NCBI GenBank assembly: GCA_019155205.2
Contig: JAHNZQ020000308.1
Location: forward strand, 5,982,112 to 6,031,437
Direction of reading: 5' to 3'
Length of the DNA stretch: 49,326 bases
From: Gracilaria vermiculophylla
Lineage: Eukaryota; Rhodophyta; Florideophyceae; Gracilariales; Gracilariaceae
Shown here: piece after piece, positions 31,861 to 41,663 of the stretch
How the letters are laid out: every line of letters starts with the position of its first letter
Numbering within the stretch: position 1 is the first letter of the stretch
The notes under the pieces: generated by a model
What the model saw: only the letters and a program-made list of their open reading frames with translations
What the model was told of the DNA's origin: nothing
Databases searched by the model: none
Position numbers and translations under genes: made by a program

Positions 31861-33261
31861 TATTTGTCTCACTACCCACTGTTTACTGGCCCCTCAGGAT
31901 CCTAGAGGATGTACTACACCTTAAGAGGGTCATTCTACTAGCCCCACATGGCCCACGACGTCTACACCTTCATGGATCAGTGTGCTTCATGCGTCAAGGC
32001 CAGGGGTGGGCTCCAGAAGCACTGAAAATATCTTGAACTCTTCCCAGCGACGGGATCCCTAGAGTTCGTCGATATCGACATCCTAGAGCCCCTGCCGAAA
32101 ACCGCGAAAGGTTATCAGTTCATTATGGTTATCATCGATCGGTCTACGAAACTCACGCGGGCCATCCTATTAAAGCGAACGACCTCCGCGACCCTGGCTG
32201 AGGTTTTTCAAACCCACTGGGTGTACCCGTTTGGCGCCCCGATGTACCTCCTGACCGATAACGGTTCCAATCTCGCGTCAAAGTTTTTCGAAGCGCTGTG
32301 CACCATGCTTAGTGTGAAGTATTACTCCACAACAGACTATCACCCCGAATCGAATAGACAGGTAGAAAAGTTGAACAAGGCCCTAGTGGCTCGCCTACGG
32401 CACTATGTCGAAGACCACCAGACGAGTTGGGGCGAGTATGTGCAGCCCTAAACATACGCGTACAACTTCCAGGTTCACCGCTCCACCCAGACCACACTCT
32501 GCGATCTCGTCCTCTCCCGAACATTCCATGGTATTGTCCTTAAACCGGGACCGGGCACAACGGCAGCGCTGGTTGTACTCTTGCCGGCCCAGGAAAAGTG
32601 CAAGATACTCCAAAAGCTTTGTTCTACCCCCCGGGTTGCCATTAATCACTGGACTGAAGCCCAACGCCGTTACAAGGCTCAATATGACGGATCCGTTAGC
32701 TACCCCACGACGGTGAAAAATGATGATTACGCTTTTATTGATGTACCACCCGGTGGTCGTCGAACGACCCCGGCGGAAGAGAAGGACGACATCGATGTCG
32801 ACCGCGACATCCAGTCGAAACTCCTCTCCCGCCCCACCGGACCATATCGGGTCCTGTACGCGAATGACCAGACCGTATCGGTAGCTATTGATGGTTTGGA
32901 GTCTACCGTTTCTGTCGACCGTGTCTCGGTAGACCCATCTCGACACGCGCCTGGCCCTGCGGGCATTGACTCCGAGACCGCATCGGATGCGCCGCCTGCC
33001 GCTTCACTTTGCGGTGCGCACAATTCCATTCCACCGCACACGTAGGTGGACACCACCACCTCGGTCCCACCTAGCACAACGGGATGGAGCTCTTCACTCC
33101 ACGAGGACACCCATACCGACCACCCCGTTCCAGAACTGACTGAACACCCCATCAACACCATCGTTGGCCACTACCTCAGCCCTACTGGCCTGTGCTACCG
33201 TATTCGGTGCTATGGATGGGGCCCCTGGCTACCAAAACAGATGAAGATCCCTACTCAATAA
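31861..33261 (+). pseudogene. Chromovirus 1 integrase with chromodomain-like end, decayed
   Basis: The zinc module is H...H (LSHYPLF, PHMAHDVY) and CASC. The core reads FVDIDILEPLPK (first aspartate), YLLTDNGSNLASKF (second aspartate) and HPESNRQVEKLNKA with the catalytic glutamate. In-frame stops: 31903, 31939, 32023, 32449 and 33043. The C-terminal tail contains INTIVGHYLSPTGLCYRIRC with YGWGP, which fits the first strands of a chromodomain, the module that directs integration to marked chromatin. It stops at a TAA at 33259-33261 before a full chromodomain is made. Confidence 0.8.
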
Positions 33262-33433
33262 TTTCTTCAGCCATGGGACTGGACCCTGTGCCGGGATGAC
33301 CGGAAGGTGTTTGCGCCGCAGAGCTCCCAGCCTAGGACCAATGCGGTGCCAAACCCTGAGAGCTGGGAGGCAACGAAGGAAGACCCCCGGACAAGCAATA
33401 CAGAGCGGCGAGAGTGAAAGGCAGCAATGGTGG

Positions 33434-34414
33434 CTAAGCGACATTACCCACGGAGTACGCAACGTTGGACCCCAAGAAGGGCCCTATCGTCTTCTCAAGC
33501 AGTGGATCGCCCAACGTGTCGGTGTGATTCATGGTCTTACTGACGCTTGACAGCTGCTCTTTCACTGTGCCATACATTCCAGCCTGTAAATCATTCCGAA
33601 ACCTTACCAAACGGTTTAATGAAGCAACATAATCGGCGTGTCGAGGGATCAGGTGCTCCAAGATGGCGAGCGCCTCGCGCAAATTCCTCGGCCCGGTACG
33701 GTTCAGACACGTAGCCCATACCCGCGGAATGCGCACAAGCGCACCAGTGATGGCCGAGGCAGTTCATGGCTCTCCTCCACTGACGGTTAGAGGGTTCCAC
33801 GACAGCGGGTGCGACGGTCCCGCCAAAAGAGAAGGCGGAACCGAACGCGGTACCTGGATCCTCGGAACACTCGCACCAACTTGGGAGGTAGCTGGAGTCG
33901 CCACCATTGGAGTAGCTCACTCAGGAGTCTCCACTTCATGGGAAAACGATGGCGTGCCCTCACCCGGGGGCGCCCCTCCAGGAAAACTGTGGTGCGTGGC
34001 GACGACTGACTTCTCAAAGTCGCACACTTTCCTGCACTGGTTGAAATCCCACCTGAACTTTGCCGGTGCGGTGAGATAAGCCTCCAACGGGTCAACGGTG
34101 AATTCGGTACGGTCGACGATCTGGTCCAAACCGATGCAGTATATCAAGTCGATAGTATCCGGGGTGAGCCCTAATACCCGACCAGGTGGCCGGTACCCAA
34201 AGTTGTTGATATTCTGGTCCGGGCAGCAACTGTCCCAGGTGATACCGTCACAGGCAGCAAACAGAGCCAGAATGGCTACCAGAACGGCCCACTCTGACAA
34301 GAAGATGCTCCATACCGTATGGTAATAGCCTTCCGGGCTCCGGACAACGAAGCTTCCAAAGTAGGCCAAGACCGGTGGGATCGAACCACAAAACCACTGG
34401 GGCCCTTTTGCCAT
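33434..34414 (-). pseudogene. Unidentified membrane-anchored ORF, divergent from the next
   Basis: ATG at 34414. One minus-strand frame of about 327 codons runs to a TAG at 33434-33436, interrupted by two in-frame TGAs (33917-33919 and 33764-33766) and no frameshift. Residues 1-165 include a hydrophobic segment (VWSIFLSEWAVLVAILALFA) that could span a membrane, then a compact conserved-looking part (DLIYCIGLDQIVDRTEF, AKFRWDFNQCRKVC). The middle is rich in proline, serine and threonine; the C-terminal third is helical (LREALAILEHLIPRHADYV). No family is recognised. It is antisense to chromovirus 1 and sense relative to chromovirus 2, and starts 25 bases from the divergent ATG at 34440. Plant Grande-type and Ogre-type gypsy elements carry extra antisense or sense ORFs in this position; any relation is inference. 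Confidence 0.5.
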
Positions 34415-34439
34415 TCATTCAGCTACCTTCACCTTCGGC

Positions 34440-36323
34440 ATGTCTTCTTCAACTCCGGCGCCTACGTCTCCATCAAATCCTGAAGTGTACCACACCTCGA
34501 CCGGTGCACCATTCGGCCTAGGGGAGCAGTTCGATCATCGTACCACGCGGGTCTTCGTCCCATTCCATGACAGGCGCGTAAGTCTCCAGTGCCCCGTGGA
34601 GGACTACATCCATCACTTCGGACCGTACCTCCAGCCGATGCGATTCCGTGCCGTACCAGAGGTTGCGTGGAACGACCAGACGCGGAACAGGGTGGGCGCC
34701 TATCGCGCTCACTGGCTCCACACTGCGGTGTACGGTGACATCGCTCCAGCCACGGTGGGACACTGCGATACTCTTTATCTAAGGTGCGCCGAGGAACGCG
34801 AGGTTCACGCTCGACTTCAGGTACTCCTTCACAAAAAGAGCTCACACCAAAGAGCGGGGCGACCCGGAAGCATTGCCAATGAACGCTCGGCCCTCGCGGT
34901 GTTCCCATTCGATCCCTTATACGATAGTCTCTACTGGCTCAACCGATATCGATGGGGGACGCACCTTGCGGACGGGACCCGAGTACTAACCGCCTTCGGG
35001 TACTTCTATGGTTGGCATATCGCGGAATTTCACGACATGTCTATCGCGCAACGCCCAAAGTACTACCTCAAAGTGAACGTCTCTTGGAGGGACCCCTGGG
35101 TATCCCTGCATCTCTGCGTGGTGACACCCATTACCCTCGCGTCCCACACCTCCGAGATCCTAGACCCCCTTGAATCCTTAGGGCGTTTCGTCATGTTGAT
35201 CGCCTCTATATAGTTCGCGGTCGGCACCCTGACGGCGTATCTCCAAGCAGCGAACGAAGGCCTCACCTCCTGTATTCAGTGCCGCGACGATCTCCTCTAC
35301 TGGGATTCTTCGTATCAGCCGACCGCCAGACGTCTGCTCCCCTTATCGGCTTCCATCATCCGGGTCCTGCGCTCCTTTGGCATTCAGAAACTCATCAAGG
35401 GCACCGCATGGAGTGCATCCGAGGCGGAGACGGTGCTGGACTACATCCTGCAGCTGTCGTGGAACGATACGCCGGGCTTCTTTTGGTACAACTACGGCGA
35501 AGATAAGTTTCACCCCATCGTAAGGAATCTCAATGGAGACGATGACGAGCGAGCCTGCGCGGCCTTTCCCCGTCTGGCGCCTTCTCGGGTTCCTCAGGTG
35601 CCACAGCTCCGACTACCCTACTATGACCCCTTGATGGAGGGCCTGGCGCATCATACGTCCCGTCGGATACCGGTTCCGTCCCAGGATATGGGTGGGCCTC
35701 CTGAGGTAATACCGCCGCGGCCCGCCGCAATGCCGGGTGCTCCCGCAGTGGTAGCCGCCGTGTCTCCTATGGAAGAGGACAAGATTGCTGCCGTCCCGGT
35801 ACCTTCGGCCCTCGTGGGGCAACCACGACTGCGGAGCGTCTCTGCGCCTGTTCTTCAGCTTCGCCTGCGGAGCGTTCCAGTTCCCGCACCGCCGTCATCT
35901 CCGGTGCCACCGACTCCCTCCTGGGCTCTGCCGAGCTCTACGGTGGAACCTGCGGAGTCCCATCGGGAAGCCCCTGTCCCACCTGGTCCGCCGTCCGCGG
36001 CTCTTTCCGTTGCGGTTGCTGCGCCGTCAACGGAGATGGCCGCTTCGGGTACACCGTCGGGCGGATTATCCTTTGGGGCTCTGGGTGCTGCCTTCCCAGA
36101 GTTGGTGCAGGCGTGCCTGGTGAAGGGCCGTCCTGCTCTGGCTTCTCCTATAAAGTCTGTGCGTGAGGCGCGAGCCTGGAACTTAGAACTACCCAAGGCC
36201 CGGGCGGATCGAGCATCGATGGCGGCCATCAAGGAAAGCCTGTCGGAGTTCTTCGAGACCCAAGCGCTCACGGCCAAAAAGCGCCTCGAAGCGGAGTATG
36301 AGACGCGATTCGGTGACCTGTAG
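34440..36323 (+). pseudogene. Unidentified 627-codon ORF with one in-frame TAG
   Basis: ATG at 34440. A single frame extends to a TAG at 36321-36323, interrupted only by a TAG at 35211-35213, on both sides of which the protein reads equally well (RFVMLIASI then FAVGTLTAYLQ). Domains: a short serine- and proline-rich start; a globular part rich in tryptophan and tyrosine to about residue 390 (PLYDSLYWLNRYRWGTHL, NDTPGFFWYNYGEDKF); a proline- and alanine-rich linker to about 540; and a charged coiled-coil end (KESLSEFFETQALTAKKRLE). The frame stays open for 48 codons past the second TAG. A globular domain, Pro-rich linker and coiled coil resemble structural proteins, but no homology is recognised. 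It may be an extra ORF of one of the chromoviruses or of a third element cut by the gap. Confidence 0.55.
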
Positions 36324-36529
36324 GTGATGGAACCCTGGCCATGGGAGGTAGTCTTCGGTATTGGTGGAACAAAGATCCTTCGGTTGGAGCAGAAGCTCCG
36401 TGATTGTAGTGCAATGCCAAAGGCGGGAAAACACCACGAAGACGTTCGGAATCTTCCCCTTCTAGGGTAGCAAAGCCAACAGAGCCACTCTGGGCGTGCC
36501 ACGGCGAAGCCGATTTGTAAGATCGAGGG

Positions 36530-36629
36530 NNNNNNNNNNNNNNNNNNNNNNNNNNNNNNNNNNNNNNNNNNNNNNNNNNNNNNNNNNNNNNNNNNNNNNN
36601 NNNNNNNNNNNNNNNNNNNNNNNNNNNNN
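36530..36629. other. Assembly gap of 100 N
   Basis: Exactly 100 N, the conventional size for a gap of unknown length. It lies between the plus-strand ORF and the 3' side of chromovirus 2, where the missing LTRs would be expected, so repeats probably broke the assembly here. Confidence 0.98.
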
Positions 36630-37054
36630 GTAGTCGGCGCGCCACCCTGACAGTGGGGCGCGCCGCCCAAAATTATCTGAGTAAAATATCTAATTTGTCC
36701 AGCAATGCCATGCACCCCTACTGTACCCACGTGTGTGACCCGGCAGTCCGGCGTGCACCTTAGCGGCCAACCGCTGCGCTAATCATCATAAAGTAACCAT
36801 ACCTCTTCGGCGGGCAAGTACCGACTAAGTCGTGAGAAATGCCCCAGAAGGGCGTTGCACTTCAGTGATGGTAGTTGCAATATAAATAAGCCGGGCCCGC
36901 GCGCTCAGCGACACGAAGTGCCGCCGTGGGAGCATGCGGAAAGCGAGCGACGACATCCTGGAGGCGAAAAAGAGAACTCCAGGGAGGGGATAGACAGCGG
37001 AGGCGAAAAACACTCCGGTCGGGAGCCCCCTCCCCATTTCCTAAACGCAATCGC
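36630..37054. other. Non-coding sequence between gap and chromovirus 2
   Basis: No gene. It begins with two GGCGCGCC palindromes 20-odd bases apart, next to the gap. In the orientation of chromovirus 2 this is the 3' untranslated side after the chromodomain stop, but no copy of the 501-base LTR is present. Confidence 0.5.
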
Positions 37055-37258
37055 CTATATGGAGAGGTGTTTCCGCACCAGATTGGCGTTGTATCGCCTA
37101 AGGAAGTTCTCCGGGATATATTCCAGAGATTCTTCCGTGTCGTCCTTCGAGGTGTACCCACACCAGCGGACGCGGTACAGTATTTCTGCAGGGGTTTGTC
37201 GATGGGAGACGATATGGTCTACGGCGTAGAGGATGTCACCTTCAGCGGTCAGGATGGC
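37055..37258 (-). pseudogene. Chromodomain at the integrase C-terminus of chromovirus 2
   Basis: The minus-strand reading gives ILYAVDHIVSHRQTPAE, then LYRVRWCGYTSKDD and YIPENFLRRY, ending at TAG 37055-37057. The aromatic residues (Y of YAVDHI, W of RVRWCGY) and the acidic D-D-T-E-E-S-L-E-Y-I-P stretch match classical chromodomains, which bind methylated histone H3 tails. It is out of frame with the integrase tail before it: that frame ends at a TGA near 37249, and a one-base shift near 37300 would be needed to join them. Confidence 0.8.
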
Positions 37259-38600
37259 ATCGGGAGCCTCCAGTAATGGTTCACCGAGAGCGGTGATGCA
37301 GTTCCCAGTATCCCGTGGTGTCGTTGCGCTTGAGGTGGTCGGATTAAGAATCTCCGCGCGTGGTCCCTGAGGTGGGGTGACGGCATTCCTGAGAGGCTGA
37401 GCGTCGGGACTTTCGTCGCCCTATCACGGGAGACGATGTCTCTGAGCCCGTTTATCTCAATGGCGACAGTGTCCCTATAGGTGGCCAGGACTTTGTAAGG
37501 CCCTGAGGTGGTCGGCATTAACTTGCGCGTGACGTCCGGCGGTTCGTCTGATTTTTCTCCAGGTCTGTCGAGGAAAACCTCGGTGCCTTCCATCAAGTGA
37601 GGGTTTTCTTTCACCTTACGGTCAAATTCCTGTTTATACCTCCTCTGCCAGGCGTTGACTCTCTCCTTTGCGAGGGATAATGCGTTATCGTACCGCCTAA
37701 GGATGAAGCGATTTGCGTGCGCCGCTATTGATGCCTGGGGCCCATCCGACGGGTGCGCCGTGGCGCGTGCCGCGATGACGGCACTTGGCGGTATATGCGA
37801 GAGCACCGAATTGAAAGGAGCGGTCCCCGTGGAGCGGTGCACCTGCAGGTTGTATGCATACGTGAGGGGGCCCACATATGCATCCCTATCTTTCTGATGG
37901 TCGGTAACGTAGTTCTTCAGCCTCTAGGCGTTGGTCTTGTTAAACCTCTCCGCTTTTCCGCTGGCCTGGGGGTGACAAGCAGTTGTAAACAACTGTTGCA
38001 TCCCCAGTATTCCGGAGACGGCACTAAAGAGCTTCGCCGCAAACTGGGGGCCGTTGTCCGTGAGAAGGTACTATGGTATTCCATATGGCTAAACCCAGTG
38101 CTCCAGAAAGGCGTCGGCAATCACTGCTGCAGTGGTGCTCCGGGGGGGGGATGGCACGCGTGATCTTCGAGAAGCGATCAGTGGTCACGAGGATAAATCG
38201 GTACCCTCGCTTTGTCTTGGGGAGAGGGCCCAAAATGTCCAAGGCCACAAACTCCAAAGGTCCTGAAGGTGGGACAGAGTGAGCGGCGTCCGGTGCTTCC
38301 GTATATTTCCCCTAGCGGCGGCGCAGTAGTAGCAATCCGCCACCATTTAGAAGGCGTCATTTTCCATGTTTGGCCAATAGAACTCCCTCCGCATGGTGAA
38401 ATACATCCGCGATCCACCGGGGGGCCAAGCGAGGCGAGGATAGTGCGAGAGATACAGCACCCTCGCGCGTAGTTTTGTCTGAATCATCTTTTGGAGAGCT
38501 CCATCCAGGGGAGCACGGCGTACAAGTACATCGTCCCTGTCGACATCGAATGACGATGTTAGACTCCCCACAGAGGCAAGGCACTCCTTGCAGTATGCAT
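37249..38600 (-). pseudogene. Chromovirus 2 integrase, decayed
   Basis: The zinc module is seen at LYLSHYPRLAW and REFYWPNMENDAF. The core starts at 38257 with MEFVALDILGPLPKTKRGYR (first aspartate). The last part, 37875-37249, reads GPLTYAYNLQVHRSTGTAPF, the usual end of the gypsy core, followed by the C-terminal region with DVTRKLMPTTSGPYKVLATY. Between 38024 and 37900 the core is shifted in frame. It could not give an active integrase as it stands. Confidence 0.8.
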
Positions 38601-38839
38601 CCGTACTCTGCTCGTTCAGGAACTCCGCTACGTTGATGGGGAGAACTTCTTTCTCCTCCTCAACAAGAGCCATTACCGCAGGGAGCCCACTGTACCTTCC
38701 TCCAGGTTCACAGCATTCCAAGCATTCTTCATCGGACCCTTCTTTCCAGTCGGCGTCTTGGATGACCAGACACGGGATGGTGTCCTCCAAATGTGTTTTG
38801 TCTTCGCCCTCCGTGGAGATTCGCGAGTGCACGTCCGCT

Positions 38840-40048
38840 GGCTAATATTTTATGGCAGTGCAATGGACGACGTCCAATTCTAGCTCCAGAAGGTGTAGCC
38901 TCCACCTTTCCAAGAGACCGGGAGCATCCGTCAAAGACAGTATCCACTTCAGTGGTGCATTGTCCGTTCTCAAGGTGAAACGCGCGCCTTCCAGGTACGG
39001 GCGTAAATGCAAAACTGCCCACACAATGGCGAGACATTCGCGCTCCGAGGTGGAATAATTCCGTTTCGTAGGTGTGAGGCTGCGACTTCAATATCCGATG
39101 GGTTTAAGTCCACCATCAGGTTGTTCCTTTAGGAGGGCACATCTGACCTGGTATTTACAGGCGTCAGTGTCCAGCACCATTCGGCCATGCCGCTTCGGAA
39201 GTACCAAGATCGGTGGTTCTTTTCGTCTGCTCTTCAGGGTGTGGAAGGCTTCAAACTCCTCGTCCGCCTAGATAGCCAACTGCGTCGGCTTCTCCTTCTC
39301 CAAGAGGTGATTTGACGGCGCCGCTATACGGGAGGAATTCGGTACAAACCTCCGGAAGACGTTTCACAACCCTAGGAAGGAGTGGAGCTCCGTCTGATCT
39401 GTACAAGAGCGAGCTTCCTTAATGGCGTCCTGAGTTTTCCTGGAAACCTGTAGGCGGCCTGGGAGCACAACGTGCCCCAGGTAGTCCACCAACGACTTGA
39501 AAAAGAAACATTTCTCCAGCTTCAAGGTAAGTCCAGCATTCTTTAGGAGATAGAGCACGTGCTTCACATGAATGAAGTGCTCCTTCACGCTGCGGGAGTA
39601 TATGATAACGTCATCGATATACACCAGGGCGTACTGCCACTTCACCTTTGACAGGATTATGTCTACCGCTCGTTGGAACATAGCGGGTGCATTCTTCAAT
39701 CCAAATGGCATCCTTAGTAATCTGAAGATCCCACAGAGCGAGGTGAACGTTGTCGTGTCCTTATGGGGGTCGTCTATCTCAATCTGCAAGTAGCCGCTGT
39801 TGGCATCCAGTGTTGAGAAAATGGACGTATCACACTTCACGTAAGGAGTCGATACATTCATCCATACGGGGTGTCGGGTACGGATCGGGTACCGTCACCT
39901 CGTTGAGGCGTCTATAGTCAATACAAAACCTCAAGAAGCCATCTTTCTTCTTCACAAACACCACAGAGGAGGTATATTCGGAACGGGAAGGCTTGGTGAC
40001 GCCCTTCTCAAGCATCCGCTGGACCTCATCGCGTTCGTAGTCGCGCAC
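38840..40048 (-). pseudogene. Chromovirus 2 reverse transcriptase and RNase H, decayed
   Basis: Reverse transcriptase opens at 40048 with [19 protein letters not shown] and [20 protein letters not shown], shifts frame near 39850, and continues with STLDANSGYLQIEIDD, PFGLKNAPAMFQRAVDIILS and YALVYIDDVIIYSRS (YIDD active site). RNase H appears at 39024-38842 as YLEGARFTLRTDNAPLKWIL. The catalytic aspartates of reverse transcriptase are kept, but the frame shift and later stops prevent a full product. Confidence 0.85.
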
Positions 40049-40540
40049 ATGGGGTCCGGGCCTCCTCGGGAGTTGATGTATCGGTTTCGCATTAGGTTCG
40101 ATCTGGATCCTGTGCTTGGACGGGCTGACCTGACCCAGGCGAGCAGACTACATGTACTCAAAGGCGGATAGCATCTACACCATCCTATGGCGATACCCTT
40201 CGAAATCTTCGCCAATTTGGAGCTTCTCCTGCCAGGTGGCAGGATTCTCTTCCTATGGAGCCATTGAAGTCGCTTCAGCCTCCATGGTGTCGATTGCATC
40301 GCAGTCCACGAGGTGTTCCACACGAGGAAGATGAGACATTCCTGCGGGGGCGGGCAGTGCCAAGCCGATAACAGTTCTTTTCTGGAGCTATAACCGCAAC
40401 TCCTCCAGGTTGGCGAGCACAACCCTGTAGGGAATGTTCGTTATTATTTCCATCACACCGTTCGTCATCATGGAGTGCTGCTTTGCCGTCAGGTGTGGAC
40501 TCCCCTGTAGGAATGAAAGGCCAGATGCAGAAGTCTGCAC

Positions 40541-41086
40541 TCAAAATTCACCCTGACTCCCCGCAGGTATTTTGATGCTCTTCACCACCCGTAGCTTATT
40601 CGACTGCGTCTGCTTTAGGGGACTACCCACGTTACGCGCGTTGGCGTCCGGTCCTCGAGATGCGAACACGAAACGTACAGGGGCGGCGTCGTGAAACGTC
40701 ACCTTCCGCAAACGTGGGTAGATTGCACGTACATACCGATTCACAAAGGAAGTGCCCAATATGCATTGTGAGGTCAAGTTGATCGCCACGAGGAACCACA
40801 CCTTCACCTGTAAAGAGCTCATCTGGAGATACAGTGGTATCGCTCAGAGGAAGCTTAATGCTCGACGCGACGCATAGCGCACCGTAGGGAGCTTGCCATT
40901 TCTTAAGGAGCCGAGAGTAAACCGCGGGAACACGTCGGCGTGCACCAGATTGGGGCCAGCTCCGGTATCAAGTATGGCGCGCACCGTGATAAAGGCGAGC
41001 GGGGAACATCCTATAGAGGCGAAAACTATGTAATTCTCACGGCGAAGCGTGCAAACAGAATCCGCAAAGGTGTCGAATGGGTCCAA
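40541..41086 (-). pseudogene. Chromovirus 2 protease, decayed
   Basis: FITVRAILDTGAGPNLVHAD holds the D-T-G active site. The same frame continues through a TGA at 40844-40846 into VWFLVAINLTSQCILGTSFV and NRYVRAIYPRL, the hydrophobic flap and I-L-G-x-x-F motifs of gypsy proteases. A TGA where arginine would fit again suggests a C to T change. Confidence 0.8.
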
Positions 41087-41663
41087 CGGGATTGGGGGGC
41101 CGCCGATTCTGCGTCGACGGAGCAGACGGCTTCTCCCCCTTTCCTAAAGGCGACCTTCGTGGAGCTGAGGCTCGATGGTAAGGAGCCACGCGGAGCCTCT
41201 ACGCGTGGCCCTGACGGGTTTCTTGGTTGGAAAGGGGCTGAGCTCCAGTCGGAGACGGCTGCTGCGGTTATGCACTGAGATACAACGTGTTCCCTGGAGT
41301 TGCAACTGGTTTGGATACCGGCATCTGTGTTGCTGGTGCACGTGACAGTGGAACAGGCTGCACTCCCAGTGGAGCGTGGTAACTGTAATTTCCTTGAAAG
41401 GAGCGGATGTCGCGATACGTGGTTCGATAACTTCCGCTCTCCGTTGGTGTGTCCTTCAGGTCCTGGAAGTTCTTTTACCGTTCCTGCAGGATGGCGACCC
41501 TCATTGCCGGTGTGAGAGTCGGACAGTGTACTGGCTCTCGAGACAAGCAAATCCTACAAGGTGGTGGATAACCACAAGGGTTCGCAAATCGGACACTCCT
41601 GTAAGATCCTACCGAGGCGTACGAAGTGGGAGACGAGGGTGTCCTCGTCCTAGACTGTGCTCC

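Larger units (their letters stand above)
25600..33261 (+). mobile_element. Ty3/gypsy chromovirus 1, plus strand, decayed
   Basis: Domains in order: gag (26332 to about 27900), protease (DTGAG at 29314), reverse transcriptase with YIDD (about 30711-30730), RNase H (about 31150-31400), integrase with zinc module and core (31861-32450) and a chromodomain-like end (about 33150-33225). Integrase after reverse transcriptase marks gypsy; the chromodomain marks a chromovirus. Across pol, 29059-33261, I count sixteen in-frame stops but only two frame changes (near 30125 and between 31740 and 31860). A probable 5' LTR and leader occupy about 25600-26330. I could not delimit its ends or find a matching 3' LTR. 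Confidence 0.85.

Noticed and set aside
34440..36323. Reading the in-frame TAG codons as evidence of a reassigned stop codon
   Set aside because: Intact host genes in the window end at TGA (GMC, nuclease) and TAG (M3 peptidase, secreted 226-aa protein), and the extra stops are confined to mobile or decayed sequence.
35855..36730. A minus-strand frame of 291 codons spanning the assembly gap
   Set aside because: It runs through 100 N and is antisense to the better-supported plus-strand ORF.
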